A DNA stretch of 64,000 bases. Source: Climacium dendroides. Lineage: Eukaryota > Streptophyta > Bryopsida > Hypnales > Climaciaceae. Location: the NCBI GenBank assembly GCA_950106755.1, contig OX467083.1:25291029-25355028 (forward strand). Direction: 5' to 3'. Under the pieces are notes generated by a model, which saw only the letters and a program-made list of their open reading frames with translations, ran no database searches and was not told the origin of the DNA. The position numbers and the translations under genes are program-made. This document shows, piece after piece, positions 13,858 to 25,740 of this stretch (position 1 is its first letter; the number at the start of each line of letters is the position of its first letter).

Positions 13858-14007
13858 CACTACTAGAAAATTAAGTTTTTCTGTTATTTTGGTTGCGTTC
13901 TTCTGGTCAAAATCTGATAGAAATATGTTGATTTCAACATATTTTTGTGGTTTTATGACAGAAAGAAAACGACCAAAACAACATAAAACCTAAATTTTCT
14001 AGTAGTG
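13858..14007. mobile_element. CACTA-type MITE, 150 bp
   Basis: Ends are CACTACTAGAAAATT on the left and its near-inverse ending TTTTCTAGTAGTG on the right. CACTACTAGAAAA is a hallmark end of CACTA (En/Spm) elements. A 3-bp TGA target duplication flanks it (13,855-13,857 and 14,008-14,010). The centre has a palindrome, TATGTTGATTTCAACATA. The 149-codon minus-strand open frame at 13,934-14,383 overlaps this MITE and is not called as a gene. Confidence 0.9.
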
Positions 14008-14010
14008 TGA

Positions 14011-14702
14011 CCATGCTTTCTTGCCGGTTTAGTGTATCATGAACAGTTGTATGCTTGATTTCCTTCCTTTTGTTAGAGATGTTGAGGTGTAAGTTATTAT
14101 TGAGGCTTTCATTGAACAAATGGGTTGCACTATTAAAGTCTTTGTGTGAAAGTGTAGGAGATTTTTGTTTTGGGATGTGCAAACGAATTCGGTAAAAGTT
14201 CATGGATTCTAAAGTATCAGGATTTTGTAATTGAATGAATTTCTGTAGAATTAATTCTGAAGAACAAAGAAGTTTTTCGTCAAATTGTAGAACATGATGA
14301 ATGAAGTTTTTGATGCACTTCTTGCTGAAGGCTTTTTGTGAAAATAAGTTGTGTTTGGTTGAAAGTGAATATGTGAAAGTCATTTGTTCTTTTTGAAGTT
14401 AATGTGCAGAATTCTTTGATGTTTATAAACTAGTGTATGGAAATAGAAGATTGAATCATACTGTTGTAAATGAATATTGATGAAATATCTCTCTATTTTT
14501 GTAAGTACTATGCATTATGAGGGAAATTTTTTTGTAATGTTACAATGATCGTTTCAGTTTCATGAAAGATGTAGTGACAGTGCTCAACTTCTTAATTGTG
14601 TATGGTTGTGGGGAAAAAGTGACGTCAATGGATTGCGTAGACGAAGGTACTTGAGAACGTAGTGGAACAGAAGCAATTACAGTGTAGTACAAACATACTA
14701 AA
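14011..14702. other. Upstream stretch of the transposase-like gene
   Basis: T/G-rich DNA between the MITE and the start codon at 14,703. It probably holds the 5' leader of the downstream gene. No clear core promoter element is visible. Confidence 0.35.
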
Positions 14703-15923
14703 ATGTCATCAGCAGCATTTGGAAGTCCGGTGATTTTGAATACTGAAGGCAGAACAACAATCTCAACGGAACAAAGAAGCGTAGGGGAAAGATTGGCCCG
14801 GGTAGTACGCGGAAGACTTTTCCAAGAAGAAGGACCTCCATGTCCACGTGTAGTACCAGAGTCTATTCATGGCACGGTGAAACTCCTCGGTGACGACGGA
14901 TGCGTTGTGGGTGTTGGTGTGGTGGATAATAGTATTACATGTGGACTCGAACTTCACCAAGTGAAATTACAACCTTTTGAATTGGCTGTGAAAGTTACAG
15001 AAGCAGTGGATGTCAAGAAGTGGGTTGGTGAGGTGGTCGGGAAGTTTTTAGGTGATTGTGTAGGAAAAATCATACGATGGCGTCGTGGTTTAGTGAAATC
15101 ACCACTTCCATCAGAGTTGAGAACGACAAGTAGTACTTCAAGGGAAGGGCAGAATTTTTCATTCCATCCTATGTCTGCAGCGGAGTTTGATTTTTGTGAT
15201 GAAGATGATGACCTCAGCAATTCTCGACGTACACCACCAACTTTTGGTGAAACTAGTACACGTGCACAAGGTTCACCTATAATACAAGGCTCTCAAGGTA
15301 GCACTGCCAGTTTTACAACAATGGGAGGACTACCCAGGGATACACCGAGGAGGAAGTATTCAATGACAAACAGGAGAGCAAGGGTGAGGAATCCAAGAGA
15401 AAGGGGAGAATCAGCTAGTCAGAAAGTGACACTTGAAAGTGTAATGTGTGCAAAGGAGAAAGGAGGTTGTAAGCGAAACTGTTTGGTGCATGTGGATCCG
15501 AAATCTATTTTAGATCAACGATATATGGCTTGGGGTCAAAAGTATGAAGAAAGGGCTACATGGATAATGCAAATGCTTAATGCCTTTTACACTCGAACAC
15601 AGGGGCCTTCCAGAGACAAATATGTCACTAAGTTAGACGGAGTAGTTGTCTGTAATGCATGTTACGCTGTGGCATTGGGGTACTCTCAAAGGCGATTGAA
15701 GCAATTGAAGAGAGCACATGCAGTGTATGGGAAAGTGGCAGCAGTACATGGAAACACGTGCCAAGGAAATGAAAGTGCAAAGTTCTCTGTAGCAAGAAAG
15801 AGCCTTGATATTTTTGTGAAAGAGGCTGGATGTCAACAACCTCAGCGATCAGTTCGAAGGAAACTGGACGGTGCAGTGTTGTCGTTGATTCTTTTGCCTA
15901 GATGTATTTCAGTATGTGAATGA
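14703..15923 (+). CDS. Transposase-like protein, N-terminal half
   Basis: 406-codon frame. Residues about 45-112 look like the DUF8039 region found in plant En/Spm-type transposon proteins (pattern IHGTVKLL then VGVGVVD). Residues about 247-330 are Cys-rich (MCAKEKGGCKRNC, later VVCNACY), as in the N-terminal zinc-binding part of DUF7869 proteins. The frame ends four codons after the next frame becomes usable. The two together have the domain order of one protein, so I infer a one-base frameshift or a very short intron around 15,880-15,915. Function inferred: DNA recognition for transposition. Family assignment is from memory of motifs, not from a search. Confidence 0.65.
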   Translation: MSSAAFGSPVILNTEGRTTISTEQRSVGERLARVVRGRLFQEEGPPCPRVVPESIHGTVKLLGDDGCVVGVGVVDNSITCGLELHQVKLQPFELAVKVTEAVDVKKWVGEVVGKFLGDCVGKIIRWRRGLVKSPLPSELRTTSSTSREGQNFSFHPMSAAEFDFCDEDDDLSNSRRTPPTFGETSTRAQGSPIIQGSQGSTASFTTMGGLPRDTPRRKYSMTNRRARVRNPRERGESASQKVTLESVMCAKEKGGCKRNCLVHVDPKSILDQRYMAWGQKYEERATWIMQMLNAFYTRTQGPSRDKYVTKLDGVVVCNACYAVALGYSQRRLKQLKRAHAVYGKVAAVHGNTCQGNESAKFSVARKSLDIFVKEAGCQQPQRSVRRKLDGAVLSLILLPRCISVCE

Positions 15924-17892
15924 AGAAGTGAAGAAATTGGTGGATGGTTCAGAATTATCAATTAGTTCCTTCCGTCGACTATGGCGAAAGGAATTCCCGC
16001 ATGTGCAGATCCCACCATTTTCTCGGTTTTCAAAGTGCTATCATTGTTGGGAGTACAAGTGTGGAATGGAATCCACAACTAATGCAGCAGCGAAAGTGAA
16101 GATCAAAGAGTTGTATGTGATTCACATCCGATACCAAATGGAGGAGAGACGAGATTATTGGTTGTTCAAGAGATCAGCCATGATAACTCCGGACATTTTC
16201 ATGTGTTTAATTGTGGATGGTATGGATCAGAATACCACCATGATACCGAAGATGAGACAGACTGTGAAGAACATCGAATCTCGATTTGTGAAGACTCATC
16301 TTTGTGGAGTACTTGTGCACAGGATTGGCTTGTACGCAGACGTGTGGGTAGATGCTCACCACAAACATGATAGCAATCAAGTTATAACGTCTCTGATGAA
16401 CGTTATATGCGATGTGAAGCAAAGAAAGGGATCACTGCCACCGACATTGAGGATTCAAGCCGATAATACAACGAGGGAGAACAAGAATGTGTACATGTTT
16501 GCAATGTGTGCTGCATTGGTTGGGCTTGGTTTTTTCAAAGAAGTGCATCTTTGTTTTCTAATAGTGGGACACACGCATGAAGACATTGATCAGAAGTTCA
16601 GTGTCATTTCCAATGTACTGAAGAGGAAAGACATAGATACACTAGACGAGATGTTGGAACTTGTGGAGAAAGGGACATCACACACGGAAGCGTTTGTGAA
16701 AGCTCGACAACTTGAGCATGTTTGTGATTGGAAGGCCTTCATTACACCTCATTTGCTTCGTGGGGGGGACTCATTGACTGGTATAACATTTCCGCACCAC
16801 ATGAGGTTCTATGTGGAAAATGGTTTGGTCCGTGTGCAACACAAACATTTTTGCTCAGATGAATGGGGCCCAGAGAGAGGTCACTTGTGTTTGAATTCTC
16901 TACCGAGTGTAGCAGAAAAACCAGACCTTGCTAAAGTGTTTCCAGCAGACAACAGGGAATTGAAGGCGCTTGACGAATTCATAACTTACAAGGAGAAGTT
17001 GGCATTAAGAGGCATAAATCGTATGAGAAATGTGGAAGTCGCACAAAAGATAACAGAATTCAAAGATTATTTGGAGGACTTTCTGCATTGGAATAGAGGA
17101 ATATATCGTGAATTACCGTTCTGGCCAAGTGAGGTCATAAACCAAAATGGGGATGGGGATCATTCGCCAAATCTTGGAGAAGCAGGTACAAATTCAAGTG
17201 AACCAATTGATGCAGGAAGAGGTACAACGGAAAGTGCAGACGTTGACTTGATTATGGCAACAATGCCCAATCCAGAGAGGAGGGGGTACTTTGGACCCCG
17301 TAGGGAAAGGCCTGCACAAGAAGGATCACGAAGAGTGACAGGTAGGAGGAATAGAGGTGTATGGAATGAAACAGCACCTGCACAAGTTCAAGGTGTAAGC
17401 GAAGATCTTTTTCCTGCATTCAATCCAGAGAATGACGTTGTCATTGGTCAATTTGTGGCTCTTACTGTGGAGTTGCAAGAAGTCAGAGGAAGAGTTCCTT
17501 TTTATATTGGAAAGGTTCTAGAATTTGGTCAAGGAAGGCGTTCCTCGAAGATGAAGGTATTGTGGTACTGGCCAGCTATGAAACGAGAAGTACAAGAAGA
17601 GGCAGGCAGTAATAGAGTGAGGTACACGAATTGCATGGAAGGTACTTGGGAACCATCTGGAGAGAGGTTTTCTTGGATTGACAAGGAAGCCACAATATAT
17701 TCATGGGAACATGTCCCTCGTAGAGGAAGAAGTGGTCATGTAGTAGGTTCAAATGTAACAGTGTATGGTGTGCAAATTGAGGGACACATAATAATTCCTC
17801 AGGAAGCAAAACCTCATCTTCTAGAGTATATAGCGATGCAAGTGGAGAACTTGGATGATGAACGTTTGCAGAATGATTTGGATATGTATTAG
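15889..17892 (+). CDS. DUF7869-type transposase-like protein, catalytic and C-terminal part
   Basis: Open from just after a TGA at 15,886. The first usable codon may be GTG 15,916, but continuation from the upstream frame is more likely. Counting from 15,916, visible motifs are FSKCYHC (about residues 37-44), DGMDQ (about 100), QADNTTRENKN (about 180) and VGHTHEDIDQ (about 216-226). The D...D-N...E spacing and the HTHEDID block are typical of the DUF7869 family and suggest an RNase H-like transposase fold. Near residues 505-555 a segment GQFVALTVEL...PFYIGKVLEF resembles the Tudor/BAH-like part often seen in such proteins. The frame is intact to TAG at 17,892, so the locus was active fairly recently. 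No terminal repeats were found with confidence. Confidence 0.7.
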   Translation, partial: FFCLDVFQYVNEEVKKLVDGSELSISSFRRLWRKEFPHVQIPPFSRFSKCYHCWEYKCGMESTTNAAAKVKIKELYVIHIRYQMEERRDYWLFKRSAMITPDIFMCLIVDGMDQNTTMIPKMRQTVKNIESRFVKTHLCGVLVHRIGLYADVWVDAHHKHDSNQVITSLMNVICDVKQRKGSLPPTLRIQADNTTRENKNVYMFAMCAALVGLGFFKEVHLCFLIVGHTHEDIDQKFSVISNVLKRKDIDTLDEMLELVEKGTSHTEAFVKARQLEHVCDWKAFITPHLLRGGDSLTGITFPHHMRFYVENGLVRVQHKHFCSDEWGPERGHLCLNSLPSVAEKPDLAKVFPADNRELKALDEFITYKEKLALRGINRMRNVEVAQKITEFKDYLEDFLHWNRGIYRELPFWPSEVINQNGDGDHSPNLGEAGTNSSEPIDAGRGTTESADVDLIMATMPNPERRGYFGPRRERPAQEGSRRVTGRRNRGVWNETAPAQVQGVSEDLFPAFNPENDVVIGQFVALTVELQEVRGRVPFYIGKVLEFGQGRRSSKMKVLWYWPAMKREVQEEAGSNRVRYTNCMEGTWEPSGERFSWIDKEATIYSWEHVPRRGRSGHVVGSNVTVYGVQIEGHIIIPQEAKPHLLEYIAMQVENLDDERLQNDLDMY

Positions 17893-18330
17893 AGTGACAT
17901 TGTAGTATTCAATGCATTTCAAACACTGTAATTATAGGTATTCAGAAGTACTGAATGTGAAGTGCACAGACAAGTACTCAAGAAGTAGTGCACGTTAAGA
18001 AATATGTAAGGTTTTCATGAAGTATATATATTAAGTATGGAGTTTTTTGACATTTTTCCTCTAGGAAATTTTTTCCTCAAAGAGTAAATGATATTTTCTA
18101 AAATCCCTCCCCCCCAATATTTTGAAATTGACTATTTTGGATGGTGATCAAGCCAAGTGCAATTTTGCACCCTCCAAGTACAAAAATGTCTAATTCGGTG
18201 TTCATAGTGCTTTTACAAGACGCAGCTCCAGTGTGTTCTATTGGAGATGTTTTCAAGCCCTCCTAAGGTTGTTGTGTCGAATCTACACTAGTTTGCATTG
18301 AGGAATTAGTGACCGATTGTAAGTAGTTTT
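17893..18330. other. 3' flank of the transposase-like gene up to the copia insertion
   Basis: GAAGT-rich sequence such as CAGAAGTACTGAATGTGAAG continues past the stop codon. The copia element is inserted at 18,331, and the interrupted sequence resumes at 26,481. Confidence 0.5.
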
Positions 18331-18559
18331 TGTTGAGAATAAAATACAAAACAAAATCTCAAAGCATAAGAACATTCAAAATACACTCAAAGAATACTAA
18401 ACTTCATTAGGGAGTTTGAAGTATATACAAGGGAAGAAAGGAGAGAGACGATGAATAGTTGTCTTCTCCTATTGGTCATGAGGAATTCACCTAATCCTCA
18501 TGACACATGTCACTCACCATTATGGTGAGCATTCACACTAGAAACTACATTTCTTAACA
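18331..18559 (-). repeat. Copia 3' LTR
   Basis: Starts TGTTGAGAAT and ends TTCTTAACA, i.e. TG...CA ends. 229 bp, the same length as the other LTR with only a few differences. Confidence 0.95.
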
Positions 18560-18572
18560 CTCCTCCTCGCTC
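18560..18572 (-). other. Polypurine tract of the copia element
   Basis: On the minus strand, GAGCGAGGAGGAG directly abuts the 3' LTR, the expected place for plus-strand DNA priming. This confirms the orientation. Confidence 0.8.
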
Positions 18573-19122
18573 AACATAATATGAGTAAAATATTATAAAA
18601 TAAAAATCTAATATGAAATAGCTAATGGTTAGTATAAAATCAATTAAAAACCAATCTTTGTCGCCAAGTCATGAACTTAGTCAGCTGATTTCGTAAGTTG
18701 GTGGTCAACCGATCGGTCCAAGGTTCGGTACTCGTTGGCTTCGTCGACTGATTCGGGAAACTCGCGGCTTGGCATAGCTAGTGAGGCAAGAATAAACAGC
18801 CGACCTGCTATCCAACCCCTGAGTTGTGATGTGACAAGATGCATGATACCCTAAGATGGTTAACAAGCTCCAGTATTGATTCAAAAATCGTGGTTCTCAC
18901 CACGACCCCCACCTTTTATATGTAATTCTATAATCTCGTAAGTTTACGTTTGTTGCCTCATTAAAACCTTATCTGAAAAAACCTTGATTATAATCAAGGA
19001 CAAAAGTATAGATGAAGGAAAAAGAGTACAATACCTTTAGTAATCCATTCTCATAGTAAAACCCAATGGGAAAAAACTATAGAAGGATATCAAAAGGTTT
19101 ACAAATTTTTATAAAGAATAAT
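18573..19122. other. Copia 3' untranslated internal region
   Basis: Lies between the end of the RNase H remnant and the polypurine tract. A GC-richer patch (about 18,690-18,800) has no coding sense that I can see. Confidence 0.5.
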
Positions 19123-19507
19123 TTATTGAATCTCTTGCTTTAAAATATTAAGTCGCCGCATGCCAATGCCATGAATAAGTTGGCAATGAATAGATAATGG
19201 AAGAGCCTTGGTAAAGAGATTAGCAAGATTATCAGTTGATGAAATTTTCTTGATTTCAAGGGCTTTGTTGGTGATCAAGTCGTGTGTAAAACTGAAGTAC
19301 TTTGGGTCATAAGACAATTGAAGAATCATCATATGACAACCTACAATTCGTTCAAATGAATTTGTCAATTGACTATAGCCAAACACACTCTCGAGATGCT
19401 TTGTGTAAAACGATAATTTCTACATGATTAGAAGATATAACAATAATGGTTTGCTTCACTAATTTCCAAAAAATTGTAGCTCCATGTCGTAAGAAAACTG
19501 TAGTATA
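19123..19507 (-). pseudogene. Copia RNase H, C-terminal part
   Basis: Minus-strand translation shows the copia RNase H end: SSNHVEII, KASRECVWL, then STDNLANLFTKALP and HGIGMRR. A stop and a frameshift separate the parts near 19,386. The upstream part of the same domain lies beyond the nested insertion, at 21,308-21,432. Confidence 0.85.
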
Positions 19508-21307
19508 CTTTTTTTAAGACAAAACCAAGGCAATTCCAAAAAGGTTCGTTAAAGGGAAAGCTCAAATTAGCTTAGTGTGTTAGTTAGTTAATGTCACTTT
19601 GTAGGTAAATTATGTTGTTAATCTTAATGTATTAAGATATTTGGTATATTTCATATTCTATTGAGGAATGGGAAAGAAATTCTCTTTCTAATTTCCGTCC
19701 AATTATCAATATAAATTTCTAACCACTAAGTCCGTACCAATCTTATCTTAAAATAAAATGTGGAGCTAAAAATGTAAACTAGGGGAACCTGCATCCACAA
19801 ATTTCATACTTGGAATTCACTGAAGTGTATTACAAATATATTTATTTGCAACGTGCATCTCTCAAGATATATATTTGAACTTTGAAAATTCGGTTTAACC
19901 GAGAACTCATTAATTGCTTTACACAAATATCATCTCAACGTCTAAATCGCTTTAAGCGCTAATGTCTCGATTACTTAAAGTAAATGTAATACATACCCTT
20001 TCTAGGGATTGAAACAGCCAAGGATATTGCTTTAAGCAAACACATCAACACACATATGTTTTAAGCAATTCTAAAATTTTCCTTAAGGGATGTACAATAT
20101 TCTTTGTTAAATTATTTAAAGAGTTTCAAATTCTTTCCTTTTCAAGACTCCGATCTTCATTCGATTATGTATCCTTCCATCTTTAGTTTTAAGCTTTCTC
20201 CATTTACATCACCATGATATCTTGGAGTTTTTCTTTTTCTTTTTTTTTAATTGTAAAATTAATTCTAAATTATGCTTACTAAATTTTACACAACTACATA
20301 TAAATTCTGATGAAAGAATTTAATTACACATTCAAACATTCAATCATGTACTCATGTCTTCAATTGGAAAACCATTTATTTATCATATGAATAATCATTC
20401 AATATTTAGAACGTACATCAATTATTTATAATTGTTCAATGATTTCTAATCACTAGAAATGTAAACTCATGTTCCAATTCAAAATCAATCTCAATCCTTA
20501 ACTTTGTTTCAAACATGCATGTCCATTTGTGATACTAAGATTTGCCAATCCAAAAATGAAAATGATTACCAATCACTAGTTAATCATTAAATTTAAAAAT
20601 AAAATCCAATCTCTAGATCACTCAATTCTAAATTGAACCCTGAATTATAAATAATTTCCAATCACTAGAGTTATTAAGTCAATCATTAATTTAATATATT
20701 GCTTCTCTTTACTTCAAATCTTGTTTTAACCATTGACACAAAAATTCTCTTAGGAGATAAAATATTCAATAGACAAAATCCACTCAAAATATAATCAGAT
20801 TCTCTTAAAGAGATATTCCTCTATAAAATGCTCAAGGCAAAGAATACTCACTCACCACTTAAGTGATTATTAAATTATTCAATTTAATTGATTTGGCATT
20901 CATAAAATACTCAAAGTAAAATATCATCAAAATTCAACTTCATGCTTGAGCAATAATCACTACCACTTAGGTGAATAATATAACTAAGAATGACACATAT
21001 GAATTTATAAGATAACACAACAATAGAAAGCATTAAAAAAAACGACCTCATGTCCCGAATGCAATATCAAATTAAAGAGAGAATAATGAGAGAAGACAAA
21101 ACTATATATCACAATCCTTCCTCAAATACCCCTTCCAATCTCTTGATAAAACCCCGTCAAAGTCCATAACCGCTCAAGCCAAAAAGTTTTTTCACACTTT
21201 AACTTCAATTATCATTACATTGACATTTAATTATCCAAAACTTAAAACATATAATCCATTTCACACTCAAAAAACAAAATTTAACTAGAAAATAAAATTG
21301 TCTTAAG
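19508..21307. mobile_element. ~1.8-kb insertion nested in the copia RNase H
   Basis: The RNase H reading stops at a QTDYVF segment (about 21,315) and resumes with FLRHGATIFW (about 19,490). The AT-rich DNA between has no gene. Its edges carry an inverted TTAAGACAA / TTGTCTTAA pair (19,514-19,522 and 21,298-21,306), with TAC outside both ends as a possible 3-bp duplication. This looks like a non-autonomous DNA element. The superfamily is unknown and the exact ends are uncertain by a few bases. Confidence 0.65.
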
Positions 21308-22450
21308 TACAAAAACATAATCCGTTTGTGATTTGGATGTTGTTGAATCAGATCTATATTCAGCATCAACATATCCAACCAATGTTGAATCTGCAGATCG
21401 AGTGTAGTGAAGTCTCAAATCTTCAATTCCTTTCAAATAATAGAAAAATGTTTGATTCTATTCCAATGGTGAAGTGTCAAGCGAGAATTATGCCTTGCAA
21501 GGATATTGACTGCCAATGCAATATCAGGCCTTGTAGATGTAGCTAAATACAAGAGTGTTCCAACCGCTGCGAAGTATGGATATTGTTCACCCAATGTTTC
21601 CTCCTCCTCCTCGCAAGGGCGATAAGGATCATCTTCTTTTGTACTACGGCCAACTATAGGTGTAGACAATGAATAAGCATCAATCATATTGAATCTTTTG
21701 AGAATTCGATTGATATAAGTAGACTGTGAAAGAAAAATGTTGTCATCTTTCATATGAAGAATTTGTAAACCAATGCAAAATGTAGTTTTGTCAAGTAACT
21801 TCATCTCAAATTCACGAATAAGAAGTTGAGTGGTTTCAATACATGCAGATTTGGTGCCCACAAGATTCAAATCATCAACATAAACAACAATAATTACAAA
21901 TCCATTTTTGTCTTTTTTGATAAAGAGACATTGAAGCAAGGCATCATTTATAAAGTCATACTCAATAAAAAATTGCCGTAGTCGTTGATACTACATACAT
22001 ACAAATTGTTTCAAACCATATAATGCACGTTGTAGTTTAACGCCACGATGTTTGTCTGGAACAGATGGACTTGGACTGATGGTTTCAAGATCAGGAGGAA
22101 CTTTCATGTAAATATTCACATGAAGTGAACCATAAAGGTAGGTTGCCACCACATCCATAAGACTCATCTCAAGATAGGCATGAAATGTCATTCCAAAAAG
22201 GTATCTAAAAGTAATGGAATCCATAACTGGAGAATAAGTGATATCGTAATCAATACTAAATTTTGTGTGAAACCTTGAACAAACAAACAAACTTTGTAAC
22301 AAATAATGTGACCTTCATCGTTGCGTTTGCGTACAAATATCAATTTGTATCCAAGAGGTCGAGTAGTAAGATTGTCCATGATAGGACCAAATACTTGTTT
22401 TTTGTTCAAAGAAGCATACTCCTCCTCAATAGCAGCTTTCCACTTTGACT
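21308..22450 (-). pseudogene. Copia reverse transcriptase and start of RNase H
   Basis: Minus-strand segments match copia reverse transcriptase: SPVMDSITFRYLFGM, DVVATYLYGSL, IYMKVPP, LQRALYGLKQ, then VYVDDL, the catalytic YVDD motif of the family. Continuation LVGYVDAEYRSD marks the RNase H start. The parts lie in different frames (breaks near 21,433, 21,960 and 22,300), so no active enzyme can be made. Confidence 0.92.
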
Positions 22451-24300
22451 AATCTAAGCGACGCATCACTTCTTCAATTATACGTGGCTCAAGATCATCT
22501 TTCTCACAAGAAAAATTCTCCGCAATCATATAAATGAAGGAATTATTGATGTTTGTTTTTGCCATGTCCCATACATCTCCTATACCGCAATACATCACAG
22601 ATAATTATGTATTCAATTTGGACTTTTTTTGTTCATAAACAAGAATATTGCTTTGAGAAGTAAATGGACAGTCATTTGTAAGTGACTTGACCAAATTGAC
22701 AGTGGATGCTGTAGGTAGAGAAGGATTAATAGCATCTGTGATTGTTTTTTGTTTGCGTGGTTGCTTGTCTGGTTCATGAGTTCGTTTGCCTGTCAATTGA
22801 AGAGTTGGTGCTATTGTAGTGTTTGGCATAGAAACTCGAGTAGGAAGATTATGAGCTTCATTCAACAAATTTCTAGTAATTCGTGGTGCATCATGAAAGC
22901 CATCAGGTGTTTGATTGGCAATCTTTTGCAAATACAAAATCTTAGAAACTTCAGTTTTAGCCATAGACGTTCTTGGGTCAGAATTGGATGTAAACGTCTG
23001 AGGTGCTTGAAACGTAAGGTTTATAAAAGCATCTAGAGTAAATACTTCTCTTTTTAAAGATGAAAATAAGTCTTCTTCAAATCGACAATTAGCAAAACGA
23101 GCACGAAGTAATGTACCACTTGATGGAGTAATATAACGAATAATACTTGGGGAATCAAAGCCAATATAAATACCTTATTACCGATGAGAGCCAATAGTAT
23201 GTATTTGCGGTTCTGGAATTGAAATCCATACACGACAACCAAAGACTCGCAAGTGAGAGACATTGGGAACATGTCCTAAAAAAAGCTCTTGTAAAGAAAC
23301 AATGTTCACACTTGAAGAACGAAGGCAAATTAGATTTGCAGCGTGTAGAACGGAATGGCCCCACATAGATGAAGACAAATTTGCATGAAGAAGCAATGAC
23401 CTCGTGATGAGTTGGATTCGTTTGATAATAGATTCTACTAAACCATTTTGAGCATGCTCGTATGGAACGGAATAAGTTTACTCAATCCCCGTAATAGTAT
23501 AATAATCTTCAAAAGATTTAGACCGAAACTTTTGAGCATTATCCATTCGTAATGTTTTAATTGGATAATCAGGGAAATGAGCTTTGAAACAAATCAATAT
23601 AGAAAGTAAATTGGCAAAAGTCAAATTTCCAATGATAATAAAGATATATGCAACTGTCTGCCCGATGCATCTACAAAAAAATATTGGAATGGTCGAGACA
23701 TAGGAGATATTGGGCCACAAATATTACCTCGTAGTCTAGATAGCATTGGTGGTAATTCATGGGGAAGTTTTCATAAAAATGGCCTGGCAATGAACCTGCC
23801 TTGTACATATGCATGACATAATGTCATAGAATTGACATCTGCTGGCTGTAAATTATAGCCAACAACACAAGGAATAATCTTGCAAAACAAAATTGAGCTT
23901 GGATGGCCCAATCTTCCATGCTAAATGGAAGTTTTATTATTTTTAGAAGATACAACAAAACTAGAAACAATATGTGGTCGGATTCAAATCCAATACAAAC
24001 CATTTGCCATAGCAAAGGCTTTATCTACAATTTTATTGTTCTGTACAAAACCAGAGCCTCTTGCCTATTTATAATTTTAGTTGAGAGGTAAAAACCGTTG
24101 GTGTGCACATCTCGATAGCTGATCAAGCTCCGAGGCGCAGAGGGAGAATACATAGCACGCATGCATGTAATGGTGGTGCCCTCAGGCAAAATCACCTTTG
24201 TTGCACCCTCCTAGAAACAAAACACATTCGAATCAGCCATAGTCATTAAATTTCTGGTTTGCCAAGATGAAAGATTATTAACATCAAAAAATTGTTTATC
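22451..24300 (-). pseudogene. Copia integrase region
   Basis: Segments typical of the copia integrase core are visible, for example NLTFANLLSILICFKAHFP and RMDNAQKF (23,478-23,720, -), followed by weaker matches in other frames (22,605-23,400). Several stops and frame changes break it. Confidence 0.75.
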
Positions 24301-25320
24301 TTACAGGATTGTATGAGTAGTTGCAGAGTCGAGGAGCGCATCATAAGACTCACGAGTGGAGATGTCGTCAGCAGCATGTGATTCTAGGTCGTCAACTCCA
24401 TATGGATCCATGGACGCATCCATAGTATGAGCCTCACAACCTCGAGCGTAAAGTTTCTTATTTTCTTGAAACATTTTCACAAAATAGTCTAATGTTCGGC
24501 AAACATTTGTCAAATGCCCCACTCTGCCACATTTGTAGCAAGAACGCGTCTCTAATGGACGCTTACCATGGTTGTTAGTTGAAGAAGACGTGTATTTCTT
24601 TTGAACATGATGGTTATTACGGTTATAACTACCCGATTGCCTATGACGATTTTTAAAGCGATGTTTTTGTGTTTTAGGTTTCACAGAGGAAACCTTAACA
24701 GTATGAGACTTTGGAAGCGAAGTTCCAATAGGACGGGCCTTTGCATTGCGCAAAAGAATCTCGTTTTGCTTTTCAACAAGTAGTAATAAAGACATGAGAT
24801 CTGAGTGAGTCTCAGATTTCATGTTTCTATACTACTGGACAAGCACAGCAGAAACAGATGGAAATGTTGAGAGGGTTTTCTCAATCATTTCTACCTCGGT
24901 TATGGTTTGACCACACAACTGCAATTGAGAGACAATGCGAACGTTGGAAAATCCAACACTCATAAATGAGTTCAATCGTGCAAAGCTCTAGGAAGAAAAA
25001 TTGTTTTCTGGTGATTAAAATGAAATTTGAGTTTTTCCCAAAGTTCATCAGGTTTATCAATTTCTAAATATTGATGCTATAATGACGGGACAATGTGACA
25101 ATAAAGCAACAGTAAAGTCTTTTTAGAAGTAGCGGGAGAAACGGACTCATTTATAGCAGTATCTGTATCAAATGATATAGAGTCTGATAAATTCTCTGCA
25201 AATACATACGCTTTTGCCATTTTCGTCCATAATAAATAATTGTTCCCATCCGCTGCCAATTGTGGAAATAGAAGTGGCTGAAGTCGTGGTGCCTCAATTG
25301 CGGTAGCAGATATCGGAACA
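24301..25320 (-). pseudogene. Copia Gag with zinc knuckle
   Basis: The minus strand reads AADGNNYLLWTKMAKAYVFA near 25,260, typical of copia Gag starts, then a broken middle (25,080-24,820). A 173-codon frame follows with the CCHC knuckle CYKCGRVGHLTNVC (C-X2-C-X4-H-X4-C) and a DALLDSATTHTI segment typical of the protease start. The knuckle packages element RNA in virus-like particles. Stops in the middle show decay. Confidence 0.9.
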
Positions 25321-25439
25321 GTGGCGGAAGTAGCAATCGAAGAAATGGAAGTAGCTATGATAGAAAAGAAAAGGATAAAAAATGATTCAATAAAGAAAAT
25401 TAGGGTTTTGAAAAAAATTAGGATTTTGAAATAAAAATT

Positions 25440-25740
25440 AGGGATTTAAAGAGATAGGTAAAGATGAAGTAGAAAATAAAAATAAAAATAAAAATAAAGT
25501 AGAAGATAAAGATAAAGATAAGTGTAAAATAAAGATAAAGTAATTTTTTAAAATAAAGATAAAGAAAAGAGAATTATAAAGATAAAAGAAAAACTATAAA
25601 GGTAAGGATAATGACGAAGATAAAGATCAAGAAATTTGGAAATAAAATCTGAAATTTTATAACAGAATGTTTAGAATAAAAATAAATAAAAATAAAATCA
25701 ATAAAATCAAAAATATATAAAAAAATTGGCTATAGAGGAG
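25440..25740. repeat. A-rich simple sequence (AAATAAAGATAAAG)
   Basis: Runs of AAATAAAAATAAAA and GATAAA units inside the copia leader. Low complexity with no coding sense. Confidence 0.8.

Noticed and set aside
13934..14383. 149-codon open frame on the minus strand
   Set aside because: Its 3' part lies inside the CACTA MITE, and it shows no domain or codon pattern of a gene.
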